5,098 bases of DNA from the NCBI GenBank assembly GCA_009916335.1, contig SAAR01000229.1, forward strand, positions 1 to 5,098, written 5' to 3'. This DNA is from Erysipelotrichia bacterium. GTDB lineage: Bacteria; Bacillota_I; Bacilli_A; Erysipelotrichales; Erysipelotrichaceae. A program made the translations under genes and the position numbers. The notes under the pieces were generated by a model. That model was not told the origin of the DNA and made no database searches. It worked only from the letters and a program-made list of their open reading frames with translations. This document shows positions 1 through 4,982 of the stretch, piece by piece. Each line of letters begins with the position of its first letter. Position 1 is the first letter of the stretch.

Positions 1-346
1 TGGTGAAAGTATCGGTGATTTAAAATTCTTTGGACAAGGAGCAGGAAAATTACCAACTGCGAATGCCATTATTCAAGATATTTTAGATATTAAAGCAGAT
101 GCCATTGAATATGATGTTCACGTTGAAAAAGACATTCCTTATGCCGATACATTATTTGCAAATCAATATATGATTAGAAGCAATAAACGCATCGAAAGTG
201 ATTTCATCAAACGTGTCGAAGAATATCATGGCAATTACTATATGTATACTTTACCAATCACCACTAGAGATATGATGTATTTGACAAGCTGTGTATTAAA
301 ACAAGACGAAAAGGCATTTGTGGCAAAAATCGCTGCATTTGAATAG
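1..346 (+). CDS. hom: Homoserine dehydrogenase, C-terminal fragment (5' end outside the window)
   Basis: The reading frame is open from base 2 and ends at TAG 344-346, giving 114 visible residues. Residues 11-20 (GQGAGKLPTA) match the conserved GxGAGxxPTA signature of homoserine dehydrogenase, near the end of its catalytic domain. The enzyme reduces aspartate semialdehyde to homoserine with NAD(P)H in the cytoplasm, the branch towards threonine and methionine. The NAD(P)-binding domain and the catalytic lysine/aspartate lie upstream and cannot be checked. After the signature, the tail reads through RSNKRIESDFIKRVEEYHG and NYYMYTLPITTRDMMYL. I see no clear ACT-domain pattern (such as a DxPGVL-type turn), and only about 37 residues follow HGN, so the usual roughly 70-residue regulatory ACT domain seems short or absent. 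It is followed at once by lysC and asd in one operon. The identification is firm from the motif and context, but the N-terminal part is unseen. Confidence 0.9.
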   Translation, partial: GESIGDLKFFGQGAGKLPTANAIIQDILDIKADAIEYDVHVEKDIPYADTLFANQYMIRSNKRIESDFIKRVEEYHGNYYMYTLPITTRDMMYLTSCVLKQDEKAFVAKIAAFE

Positions 347-350
347 GAGA
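345..350 (+). promoter_or_regulatory. Ribosome binding site deciding the lysC start
   Basis: AGGAGA lies 6 bases before ATG 357. It overlaps the last two bases of the hom stop codon (TAG 344-346). It fixes the aspartokinase start at 357 rather than the in-frame TTG at 318, which lies inside hom and has no such site. The arrangement suggests that ribosomes finishing hom can restart directly on lysC. Confidence 0.85.
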
Positions 351-356
351 ATTAAA

Positions 357-1697
357 ATGGTTAAAGTTGTTAAATTTGGAGGTAGTTCTGTTGCCAATGC
401 ACAACAGTTCAAAAAAGTAAAAAATATTGTAGAAAGTGATGATGCAAGACGCTTTGTCGTGGTTAGTGCATCAGGTCGAGAAAATAAAGATGATAATAAA
501 ATTACTGATTTATTGTATTTATGTCATGCACATATTAAATATAATATCAGTTGTGATAACATCTTTCATATGATTGAAGAAAAGTTTTTAAGCATTGCAA
601 AACAACTAGGTCTTCGCTACAACATTAAAAAAGAACTAGATTTATTACGTTCACAACTAGATAAAAATATTGATTTAGATTATTTAGTCAGTCGTGGTGA
701 ATATTTAACAGGTTTATTAATGGCTGAATATTTAAACTATGAATTTGTCGATGCGAAAGATATCATCTTTTTCCATTATGATGGAACCATTGATTATAAA
801 AAAATTAAAGCAGCCTTTGATGAAATTGTCAAAACACACGATCATTTAGTCATTCCTGGTTTCTATGGTGCATTACCGAATGGCACTCTTAAGATTATGT
901 CGCGAGGTGGTGGAGATGTTACTGGAAGTATTATGGCAAACATCATTAATGCAGATGTCTATGAAAACTGGACTGATGTTTCAGGGATTTTAATGGCTGA
1001 TCCTCGTATTGTTAAAAAGCCTAAAGAAATTGATGTCATCAATTATAGCGAATTAAGAGAATTATCTTATATGGGGGCAAGTGTCTTACATGAGGAAGCC
1101 ATTTTTCCAGTTAAAGCAAAAGACATTCCTATTCACATTTTGAATACCAATCATCCTGAAAGTAAAGGAACAATTATTAAAGATAATGTCGATGATGGAG
1201 ATGACAATGTGATTACAGGGATTGCTGGAAAAAAAGATTTCTCTGTCATTACCGTTAAGAAAAATCATATGTCGAATGAAGTTGGTTTAATTAAAAAAGC
1301 ACTTGATATTTTTGATCGCTATCGTATCAGCATTGAACATATTCCAAGTGGTATTGATTCTTTCTCTGTGATTGTCGAAAGTGCAGCAATTAAACCTTAT
1401 TTATATGAATTAGTAAGTGAAATTAAAAAAGAGTGTAAACCAGATGAAGTGAGCGTCATAGATGAAATATCTTTAATCGCTACGGTAAGTAGAAAGATGA
1501 AGAATCGCTCTGGTATGTCAGGTAGATTGTTTACTACCTTAGGAAATCATGGAATCAATGTTATCGTTATTTCACAAACAAGTGATGAAATGAATATTAT
1601 TGTAGGGGTACACAACAAAGATTACGAAAAAACAATTAAAGCCATCTATGAAGAATTTGAAGGAAATATTGAGGGGGAAGAAAATGAAAAAGTATAA
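357..1697 (+). CDS. lysC: Aspartokinase (aspartate kinase, class III / ThrD-like)
   Basis: The product is 446 aa and phosphorylates aspartate to aspartyl-4-phosphate with ATP, the first committed step to lysine, diaminopimelate, threonine and methionine. The kinase domain spans about residues 1-285. It shows KFGGSS (6-11), the SRGE substrate motif (112-115), SRGGGD (182-187), the NWTDVSG loop (204-210) and the RELSYMGASVLHEEA helix (234-248). Two ACT-type regulatory regions follow: about 294-365 (including IEHIPSGIDSFSVIVE, 326-341) and about 371-436 (IATVSRKM, then INVIVISQTSDEMNIIVGV). The HIPSGID segment and the length resemble, from memory, the Bacillus subtilis YclM/ThrD type of about 454 aa, a single-chain enzyme without the internal alpha/beta start of class II. 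The symbol lysC is generic here; thrD would fit equally. ACT domains usually confer feedback inhibition by lysine or threonine, but the effector cannot be read from sequence. One oddity is SRGGGD, where many homologues have GRGGSD or SRSGSD. The start at 357 is set by the ribosome binding site; the 3' end overlaps asd by 14 bases. Confidence 0.96.
   Translation: MVKVVKFGGSSVANAQQFKKVKNIVESDDARRFVVVSASGRENKDDNKITDLLYLCHAHIKYNISCDNIFHMIEEKFLSIAKQLGLRYNIKKELDLLRSQLDKNIDLDYLVSRGEYLTGLLMAEYLNYEFVDAKDIIFFHYDGTIDYKKIKAAFDEIVKTHDHLVIPGFYGALPNGTLKIMSRGGGDVTGSIMANIINADVYENWTDVSGILMADPRIVKKPKEIDVINYSELRELSYMGASVLHEEAIFPVKAKDIPIHILNTNHPESKGTIIKDNVDDGDDNVITGIAGKKDFSVITVKKNHMSNEVGLIKKALDIFDRYRISIEHIPSGIDSFSVIVESAAIKPYLYELVSEIKKECKPDEVSVIDEISLIATVSRKMKNRSGMSGRLFTTLGNHGINVIVISQTSDEMNIIVGVHNKDYEKTIKAIYEEFEGNIEGEENEKV
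1671..1677 (+). promoter_or_regulatory. Ribosome binding site of asd inside lysC
   Basis: The purine run GAGGGGG lies in the last codons of lysC, 6 bases before ATG 1684. It supports that ATG over an in-frame ATG at 1648, which lies deeper in lysC and would add 12 residues before the glycine-rich dinucleotide-binding motif. With the 14-base overlap it suggests translational coupling of asd to lysC. Confidence 0.75.
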
Positions 1698-2700
1698 TAT
1701 TGCCATTTTAGGAGCAACTGGTGCCGTAGGACAGGAAATGATGAAAGTATTAGCTGAACAAAACTTTCCTGTGAATACGTTAAAATTATTAGCATCTGCT
1801 AGAAGTGCTGGTAAAAAAATGACCTATGAAGGAAAGGAAATAACCATTGAAGAAGCGACAAAAGATTCTTTTACAGGAATGGATATTGTATTAGGTGCCG
1901 CTGAAAATGATATTGCAAAAGCCCTTTTACCATATGCAATCAAAGCTGGTGCATTAGTGATTGATAACTCTAGTGCTTATCGTTTAGACGATGATGTCCC
2001 TTTAGTTATCCCTGAAGTAAATCCACAAGATATTTTCAACAATAAAGGTTTAATTGCGAATCCAAACTGTGCAACAATTATCGCACTTGTGGCGATCAAC
2101 AAATTACATGAATATGCACATGTTAATTCCATGATTGTATCCACTTATCAAGCTGTTTCAGGAGCAGGTAATCCAGGTATTGCAGAATTGAAAGAACAAG
2201 CACAACAAGTGTTAAATAATGAAAGTGTAACACCAAAATGCTTCCCTTATCAAATTGCATTCAACCTAATCCCACAAATTGGTGGCTTTGATGAAAACGG
2301 TTATTCTAGTGAAGAAATGAAAATGCAAAATGAAGGAAGAAAAATTCTTCATCATGATGATTTAAAAGTAACTTGTACTTGTATCCGTATTCCTGTGTTC
2401 CGTTCTCATTCGGAATCTATTACACTTTCCTTTGATAAGGAAATTGATGTGCAAAAAGCAAAAGAATTATTAATCGATGCACAAGGAGTTAAATTGGTAG
2501 ACGATCCAAACAATCAAGTATACCCAATGCCTTTAGATACAAGTGATCAAGACTTAGTCTATGTAGGTAGAATTAGAAAAGATTTATCTAAAGATGATAA
2601 TAAATCATTAACCCTTTGGTGTTGTGGAGATCAAGTTAGAAAAGGAGCTGCCACAAACGCAGTACAAATTGCCATCAAATATATTGAAGGACAAAAATAA
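1684..2700 (+). CDS. asd: Aspartate-semialdehyde dehydrogenase
   Basis: The product is 338 aa, the usual family length. It reduces aspartyl-4-phosphate with NADPH to aspartate semialdehyde, releasing phosphate, in the cytoplasm. This is the branch point to lysine/diaminopimelate and to homoserine. The N-terminal NADPH-binding motif is GATGAVG (10-16). The conserved segment IDNSSAYRLDDDVPLVIPEVN spans about 93-113. The catalytic cysteine is C129 in NPNCAT (126-131), followed by TYQAVSGAG (154-162) with Q156. EEMKMQNE (210-217) and the RIPVFRSHSES segment (235-245) carry the substrate arginine R235 and the general-base histidine H242. All key residues are present, so the enzyme should be active. 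It is the last gene of the hom-lysC-asd operon and supplies the substrate of the upstream hom product. A strong terminator starts 4 bases after the stop codon. Confidence 0.97.
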   Translation: MKKYNIAILGATGAVGQEMMKVLAEQNFPVNTLKLLASARSAGKKMTYEGKEITIEEATKDSFTGMDIVLGAAENDIAKALLPYAIKAGALVIDNSSAYRLDDDVPLVIPEVNPQDIFNNKGLIANPNCATIIALVAINKLHEYAHVNSMIVSTYQAVSGAGNPGIAELKEQAQQVLNNESVTPKCFPYQIAFNLIPQIGGFDENGYSSEEMKMQNEGRKILHHDDLKVTCTCIRIPVFRSHSESITLSFDKEIDVQKAKELLIDAQGVKLVDDPNNQVYPMPLDTSDQDLVYVGRIRKDLSKDDNKSLTLWCCGDQVRKGAATNAVQIAIKYIEGQK

Positions 2701-2703
2701 TCT

Positions 2704-2743
2704 AAAAAGCAAACAGAATTTTATCGTTACTGTTTGCTTTTTT
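2704..2743. terminator. Bidirectional intrinsic terminator between asd and the convergent rubredoxin-like gene
   Basis: A perfect 13-bp stem pairs AAAAAGCAAACAG (2704-2716) with CTGTTTGCTTTTT (2730-2742) around a 13-base loop. On the plus strand the GC-containing part of the stem runs into T2738-T2743, just after the asd stop. On the minus strand it runs into the T tract complementary to 2704-2708, just after the stop of the gene at 2747-2878. One hairpin can therefore end both converging transcripts. Confidence 0.92.
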
Positions 2744-2746
2744 ATA

Positions 2747-2878
2747 TTATTGCTTTACAAATTTGTCTTTACTTGCCTTGCATACTGGACACACATATGT
2801 GTCAGGCTCTGCTTCAAAATCAGGTCCATCATATACATAGCCACATACACTACAAATCCATTTTACGTCTTCATTCAT
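2747..2878 (-). CDS. Short-loop rubredoxin-like protein, 43 aa (copy 1)
   Basis: This small gene encodes a probable iron-binding electron carrier. The translation starts [18 protein letters not shown] and contains CxxCGYVY (C9, C12) and CPVC (C30, C33), the four cysteines that hold one iron atom in rubredoxins. It ends with [10 protein letters not shown], close to the GASKDxF tail of classical rubredoxin. The spacing between the cysteine pairs is 17 residues instead of about 29, so the central loop of rubredoxin is missing. In this it resembles the rubredoxin domains attached to rubrerythrins or flavin reductases. The start ATG 2876-2878 is supported by AGGAGG (2886-2891), 7 bases upstream. 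It has its own probable promoter and ends at the shared bidirectional terminator. It is closest to the copy at 4981-5098. The redox partner is unknown; electron transfer or peroxide/oxygen detoxification is inference. Confidence 0.9.
   Translation of the reverse strand: MNEDVKWICSVCGYVYDGPDFEAEPDTYVCPVCKASKDKFVKQ
2826..2854. repeat. Direct repeat with 5060-5088 (28 of 29 bases identical)
   Basis: This segment encodes the [10 protein letters not shown] part of rubredoxin-like copy 1. It matches the corresponding part of copy 3 (5060-5088) with one mismatch (T2846 against A5080), including 20 identical bases in a row. It reflects duplication of a gene under strong protein constraint, or occasional gene conversion, rather than a mobile repeat. 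Confidence 0.85.
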
Positions 2879-2885
2879 GAATACT

Positions 2886-2891
2886 CCTCCT
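2886..2891 (-). promoter_or_regulatory. Strong ribosome binding site of rubredoxin-like copy 1
   Basis: Read on the minus strand this is a perfect AGGAGG inside GAGGAGGAG, 7 bases before the ATG at 2878. It is the best evidence that this 43-codon frame is a real, well-translated gene and not a chance frame. Confidence 0.85.
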
Positions 2892-2910
2892 CATCGTTAT
2901 TTATATTTAA

Positions 2911-2919
2911 AGTATACCA
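2911..2919 (-). promoter_or_regulatory. Probable extended -10 promoter for rubredoxin-like copy 1
   Basis: On the minus strand TGGTATACT matches the extended -10 form TGnTATAAT, with 5 of 6 bases in the hexamer. Transcription would begin near 2904, leaving a leader of about 25 bases that holds the AGGAGG site. No convincing TTGACA-like -35 box lies at 16-18 bases, which is common for extended -10 promoters. It suggests that this gene is transcribed separately from the dipeptidase upstream. Confidence 0.55.
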
Positions 2920-2950
2920 CGATTAGCAAGAATAAAAAGTTAAATGACTT

Positions 2951-2973
2951 AATTCTAATTTTATTTTAGAATT
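2951..2973 (-). repeat. Inverted repeat across the dipeptidase stop codon
   Basis: AATTCTAA (2951-2958) and TTAGAATT (2966-2973) form a perfect 8-bp stem with a 7-base loop that contains the dipeptidase stop codon. It has only one G-C pair and no T tract directly after it on the minus strand, so it would be a weak terminator at best. A role in mRNA end stability is possible, and chance in AT-rich DNA is also possible. Confidence 0.35.
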
Positions 2974-3956
2974 GCTTGATATACACGCAATACATTTTTA
3001 TAAAAAATCTTTTCTATTTCTTCTTCACTAAAATGATGGGCTTTTAATGCCTTTGCTAAATGTTGCATCATTGATGCATTTTTAATTTCTAGTGTGGAAG
3101 TAATGCCATCAAAATCACTACCTAAACCAATACAATCAATTCCAGCCAATGATTTAATATAGATAATATGTTTTACCATATCTTCAATCATGGATACCTC
3201 ATTACCAACATTGCTTTGTTTTAAAAAATCACCACAAAAGTTAATTCCCATGACCCCTTTGCGTTGTGCAAGTGCTAAAATCATATCATCACTCATATTT
3301 CTAGCAACATCACAAATCGTTCTAGCATTAGAATGCGATGCGACAAAAGGTCCCTCACTATACTTTAACACATCATAAAATCCTGCATCAGATAAATGCG
3401 ATACATCAATGATTATTCCTAAACGTTGCATTTCTTTTATATACTCAATGCCAAAAGCAGTTAACCCATCGTTTGTATTAATCTTTTTCAAATCAGAAAA
3501 TGCCATTGTTTTCTTACTTTCAAAATTTGGATAGCCAATCCCATTTGCATAATTCCACGTTAATGTAATCATTCTAACACCTAAACGATAATAATTTCTC
3601 AATAATGATAAATCATTCGCAACAACACCACCTTCTTCAATCGTTAACAAAGAAGATAGTAATCCTCGTTTTTCATTTTCTGCAATATCTCGATAACGAA
3701 GAACAGGAGCAATCCTATCCTTATGCAATTCTATTTGTTCATGATAAAGATCAATCAACTGATTCACTCTTACCACAGGATCATCTACCTCTTTAAGACA
3801 TGTAAAACAAGCGAAATTTTGTAGTAGATAATCTCCTTCTTTCATCTTTTGTAAATCGACTTGTAAATCATTTTCTTTTAATGAGTACTCCTGCTTGTTT
3901 AACTTTTTATCTAATAAAACAGCAAGGGTATCACAATGCATATCAACAACTTTCAT
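2961..3956 (-). CDS. M19 family (membrane/renal-type) dipeptidase
   Basis: The 331-aa product is a zinc dipeptidase of peptidase family M19, with a TIM-barrel fold. Members cleave dipeptides, often including those with a C-terminal D-amino acid. The metal-site residues of the family are all visible: H7 and D9 in DMHCDT, the bridging glutamate E108 in TIEEGG, H187 in IIDVSH, H208 in ASHSNAR, and D281 in GLGSDFDG. The length is close to that of bacterial relatives. The protein starts directly with the metal motif and has no signal peptide, so it should be cytoplasmic. Likely roles are final breakdown of imported or recycled peptides, or of D-amino-acid dipeptides from cell-wall turnover; the substrate cannot be told from sequence. 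The start ATG 3954-3956 was chosen because AGGAAG (3964-3969) lies 7 bases upstream. An upstream in-frame start at 4007 would add 17 residues and has no such site. It follows the acetyltransferase gene after 62 bases and is probably cotranscribed with it. Confidence 0.94.
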   Translation of the reverse strand: MKVVDMHCDTLAVLLDKKLNKQEYSLKENDLQVDLQKMKEGDYLLQNFACFTCLKEVDDPVVRVNQLIDLYHEQIELHKDRIAPVLRYRDIAENEKRGLLSSLLTIEEGGVVANDLSLLRNYYRLGVRMITLTWNYANGIGYPNFESKKTMAFSDLKKINTNDGLTAFGIEYIKEMQRLGIIIDVSHLSDAGFYDVLKYSEGPFVASHSNARTICDVARNMSDDMILALAQRKGVMGINFCGDFLKQSNVGNEVSMIEDMVKHIIYIKSLAGIDCIGLGSDFDGITSTLEIKNASMMQHLAKALKAHHFSEEEIEKIFYKNVLRVYQAILK

Positions 3957-3963
3957 TTTATCA

Positions 3964-3969
3964 CTTCCT
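3964..3969 (-). promoter_or_regulatory. Ribosome binding site deciding the dipeptidase start
   Basis: Read on the minus strand, AGGAAG lies 7 bases before ATG 3956. It places the start directly before the HxD metal motif and rejects the longer in-frame start at 4007. Confidence 0.8.
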
Positions 3970-4018
3970 ATACTAATATATGTTGCTTTGTATGTACTTA
4001 GAAACAACGATTTACTTA

Positions 4019-4726
4019 TTAAAGTTTTTTAATCATCAATAAACAAGGGTTCGATATATCCCATAAAGTAGGAAACACTTCCAATGGTGAAAACTGCATC
4101 GCTTGATAAAAAGCTCTTGTTTTAGCGTAAGATTCATCTTCACGATCAGCACTTAATGTTTTTACTTGTAAATACAACATACCTTCATTACGACACCATC
4201 TTATACTTTCTTTTAAAAGGGAGCGTCCTATTTTCTGACGATGGTATTGTGGTAATACCCCCATCACATACACTTCACCACTCTCTTTAAAATGCTTTTT
4301 AATCGCAATAAATCCCTTTACTCTATCCTCATCATAATAAGCCCAAAATGCTAGATTCGCACAGCCTTCAATATATATTTGTTTTGCTTCATCAAGTGCA
4401 AAGTAATCAGGTAAAGCATCTAAAATTTCTTTTGCAATACGTTGTTTACTTTCATTATCAAAAATTGCTCTTACTTTAGCACTAGATACATCATGTTGTA
4501 CATTTGTATGTTGTTTTGCCTTCCCTTTTTCATGCTTAAACATTGTTAATAAAGAAGTTCTTTTTTTAGGAAAAACATTCACTTCTTTCATAATTCGCTC
4601 ATATTCTTCATAACTTTGCTTTACTCTTGCTGGTGCATCTTCATGGATTTGATAACTTCCATCATCTAATACATCATAATATTGTTTTTCTTTCTTCCAT
4701 TCAAACATAAAATTATTTTGACTCAT
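4019..4726 (-). CDS. GNAT-family N-acetyltransferase with an unrecognised N-terminal extension
   Basis: The product is 235 aa. Residues from about 85 to the end form a GNAT domain: the first helices (VRAIFDNESKQRIAKEILDALPDYF), AYYDEDRVKGFIAIKKH (129-145), and the acetyl-CoA-binding strand and loop EVYVMGVLPQYHRQKIGRSLL (about 151-171), whose RQKIGR (163-168) is the Q/RxxGxG/A-type pyrophosphate-binding motif. Then follow LYLQVKTLSADREDESYAKTR and the late GNAT signature RAFYQAMQF (204-212), with Y207 as the likely general acid. The ending LEVFPTLWDISNPCLLM belongs, as I remember it, to a common Firmicute GNAT subgroup of unknown substrate. Residues 1-84 are extra. They are charged, include DVLDDGSYQIHEDAPARVK (18-36) and a Lys/His-rich linker (about 64-80), and match no domain I recognise. 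The ATG 4724-4726 has AGGAG 7 bases upstream. The gene has a probable promoter of its own and precedes the dipeptidase gene. The acetyl acceptor, small molecule or protein, is unknown. Confidence 0.9.
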   Translation of the reverse strand: MSQNNFMFEWKKEKQYYDVLDDGSYQIHEDAPARVKQSYEEYERIMKEVNVFPKKRTSLLTMFKHEKGKAKQHTNVQHDVSSAKVRAIFDNESKQRIAKEILDALPDYFALDEAKQIYIEGCANLAFWAYYDEDRVKGFIAIKKHFKESGEVYVMGVLPQYHRQKIGRSLLKESIRWCRNEGMLYLQVKTLSADREDESYAKTRAFYQAMQFSPLEVFPTLWDISNPCLLMIKKL

Positions 4727-4751
4727 ATCATTACTCCTATTTCATAGGCAT

Positions 4752-4760
4752 ATCATATCA
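4752..4760 (-). promoter_or_regulatory. Probable extended -10 promoter for the acetyltransferase-dipeptidase unit
   Basis: On the minus strand TGATATGAT fits the extended -10 consensus TGnTATAAT, with 5 of 6 hexamer bases. Transcription would start near 4745, giving a leader of about 18 bases that carries the ribosome binding site. The -35 region is poor: TTTTCT lies 17 bases upstream of the hexamer. It sits between the terminator of the preceding gene and the acetyltransferase start, exactly where a new transcription unit should begin. The inverted repeat ATATC (4755-4759) / GATAT (4768-4772) overlaps it and could be an operator, but it is short and AT-rich. Confidence 0.5.
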
Positions 4761-4781
4761 CAAATACGATATACAGAAAAC

Positions 4782-4806
4782 AAAAAAGGGCTTTATTATG
4801 CCCCTT
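4782..4806 (-). terminator. Intrinsic terminator of the rubredoxin-like gene pair
   Basis: On the minus strand AAGGGGC (4806-4800) pairs with GCCCTTT (4791-4785), including one G-T wobble, around an 8-base loop, and continues into T4787-T4782. The stop codon of the gene at 4796-4972 lies in the loop, so the last codons of that gene form the left arm. It separates the rubredoxin-like pair from the acetyltransferase. Confidence 0.82.
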
Positions 4807-4972
4807 CACTTTGATTAATTTCATTCGTAGCTAATTGTATTTCTAAGTCTACATCTCTTTTTTCAAACGCTTCTTTGCCTGCATCACACAAAGGACAAAC
4901 ATAATCTTCAGGTTCTAATGTAAAATCTTCCTCTTCATACACATAACCACAAATACTGCATATATATTTCAT
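4796..4972 (-). CDS. Short-loop rubredoxin-like protein, 58 aa (copy 2)
   Basis: The translation starts MKYICSICGYVYEEEDF and carries the rubredoxin cysteine pairs CSIC (C5, C8) and CPLC (C26, C29) with a 17-residue spacing, the same short loop as the other two copies here. After AGKEAFEKRD (31-40) there is an extra C-terminal tail of about 18 residues (VDLEIQLATNEINQSEGA) that the other copies lack. It is acidic and could form a helix or a partner-binding segment. One iron atom bound by four cysteines and a role in electron transfer are expected from the family; the partner is unknown. The start has AGGTGA (4977-4982) 4 bases upstream, rather close. That site abuts the stop codon of the preceding copy (4981-4983), so the two genes are probably one transcript with coupled translation. 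The gene ends within its own terminator hairpin. Confidence 0.9.
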   Translation of the reverse strand: MKYICSICGYVYEEEDFTLEPEDYVCPLCDAGKEAFEKRDVDLEIQLATNEINQSEGA

Positions 4973-4976
4973 TTTA

Positions 4977-4982
4977 TCACCT
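4977..4982 (-). promoter_or_regulatory. Ribosome binding site of copy 2 overlapping the stop codon of copy 3
   Basis: Read on the minus strand, TAGGTGATAAAATG combines the TAG stop of the upstream rubredoxin-like gene (4983-4981), the AGGTGA ribosome binding site (4982-4977) and the start ATG (4972-4970). The 4-base spacing to the start is short, which points to re-initiation by ribosomes finishing the upstream gene. Confidence 0.65.

Noticed and set aside
318..356. Longer aspartokinase start at TTG 318, adding 13 residues
   Set aside because: It lies inside the hom coding region without a ribosome binding site. ATG 357 has AGGAGA 6 bases upstream and places the KFGGSS motif at the usual distance from the N-terminus.
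1086..1268. Minus-strand 60-codon open frame opposite lysC
   Set aside because: It lies entirely antisense to a well-conserved aspartokinase, has no family resemblance and is explained as a shadow of the AT-rich coding strand.
2701..2760. Attenuator or riboswitch after asd
   Set aside because: The hairpin stands alone with a T tract and no alternative pairing partner or conserved core, so a simple terminator is enough.
2624..2926. Plus-strand 100-codon open frame running from the end of asd across the terminator
   Set aside because: It crosses the strong terminator and is antisense to the rubredoxin-like gene at 2747-2878, which has conserved cysteines, AGGAGG and a promoter. Its hydrophobic stretch is the translation of the terminator and the opposite strand.
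3190..3378. Plus-strand 62-codon open frame opposite the dipeptidase
   Set aside because: It is antisense to the conserved metal-site region of the M19 dipeptidase, with no ribosome binding site or recognisable motif.
3605..3796. Plus-strand 63-codon open frame opposite the dipeptidase
   Set aside because: It is antisense to a conserved gene, of low-complexity composition and without supporting signals.
3957..4007. Extended N-terminus of the dipeptidase starting at 4007, possibly a membrane or signal segment
   Set aside because: The 17 extra residues are not a convincing signal peptide, and there is no ribosome binding site before 4007. AGGAAG before ATG 3956 puts the start just before the metal motif, as in cytoplasmic relatives.
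3957..4018. Separate promoter for the dipeptidase in the 62-base gap
   Set aside because: TTGTTT and TATATT are present on the minus strand, but the spacing is about 21 bases and there is no extended -10. The pair is better explained as one transcript.
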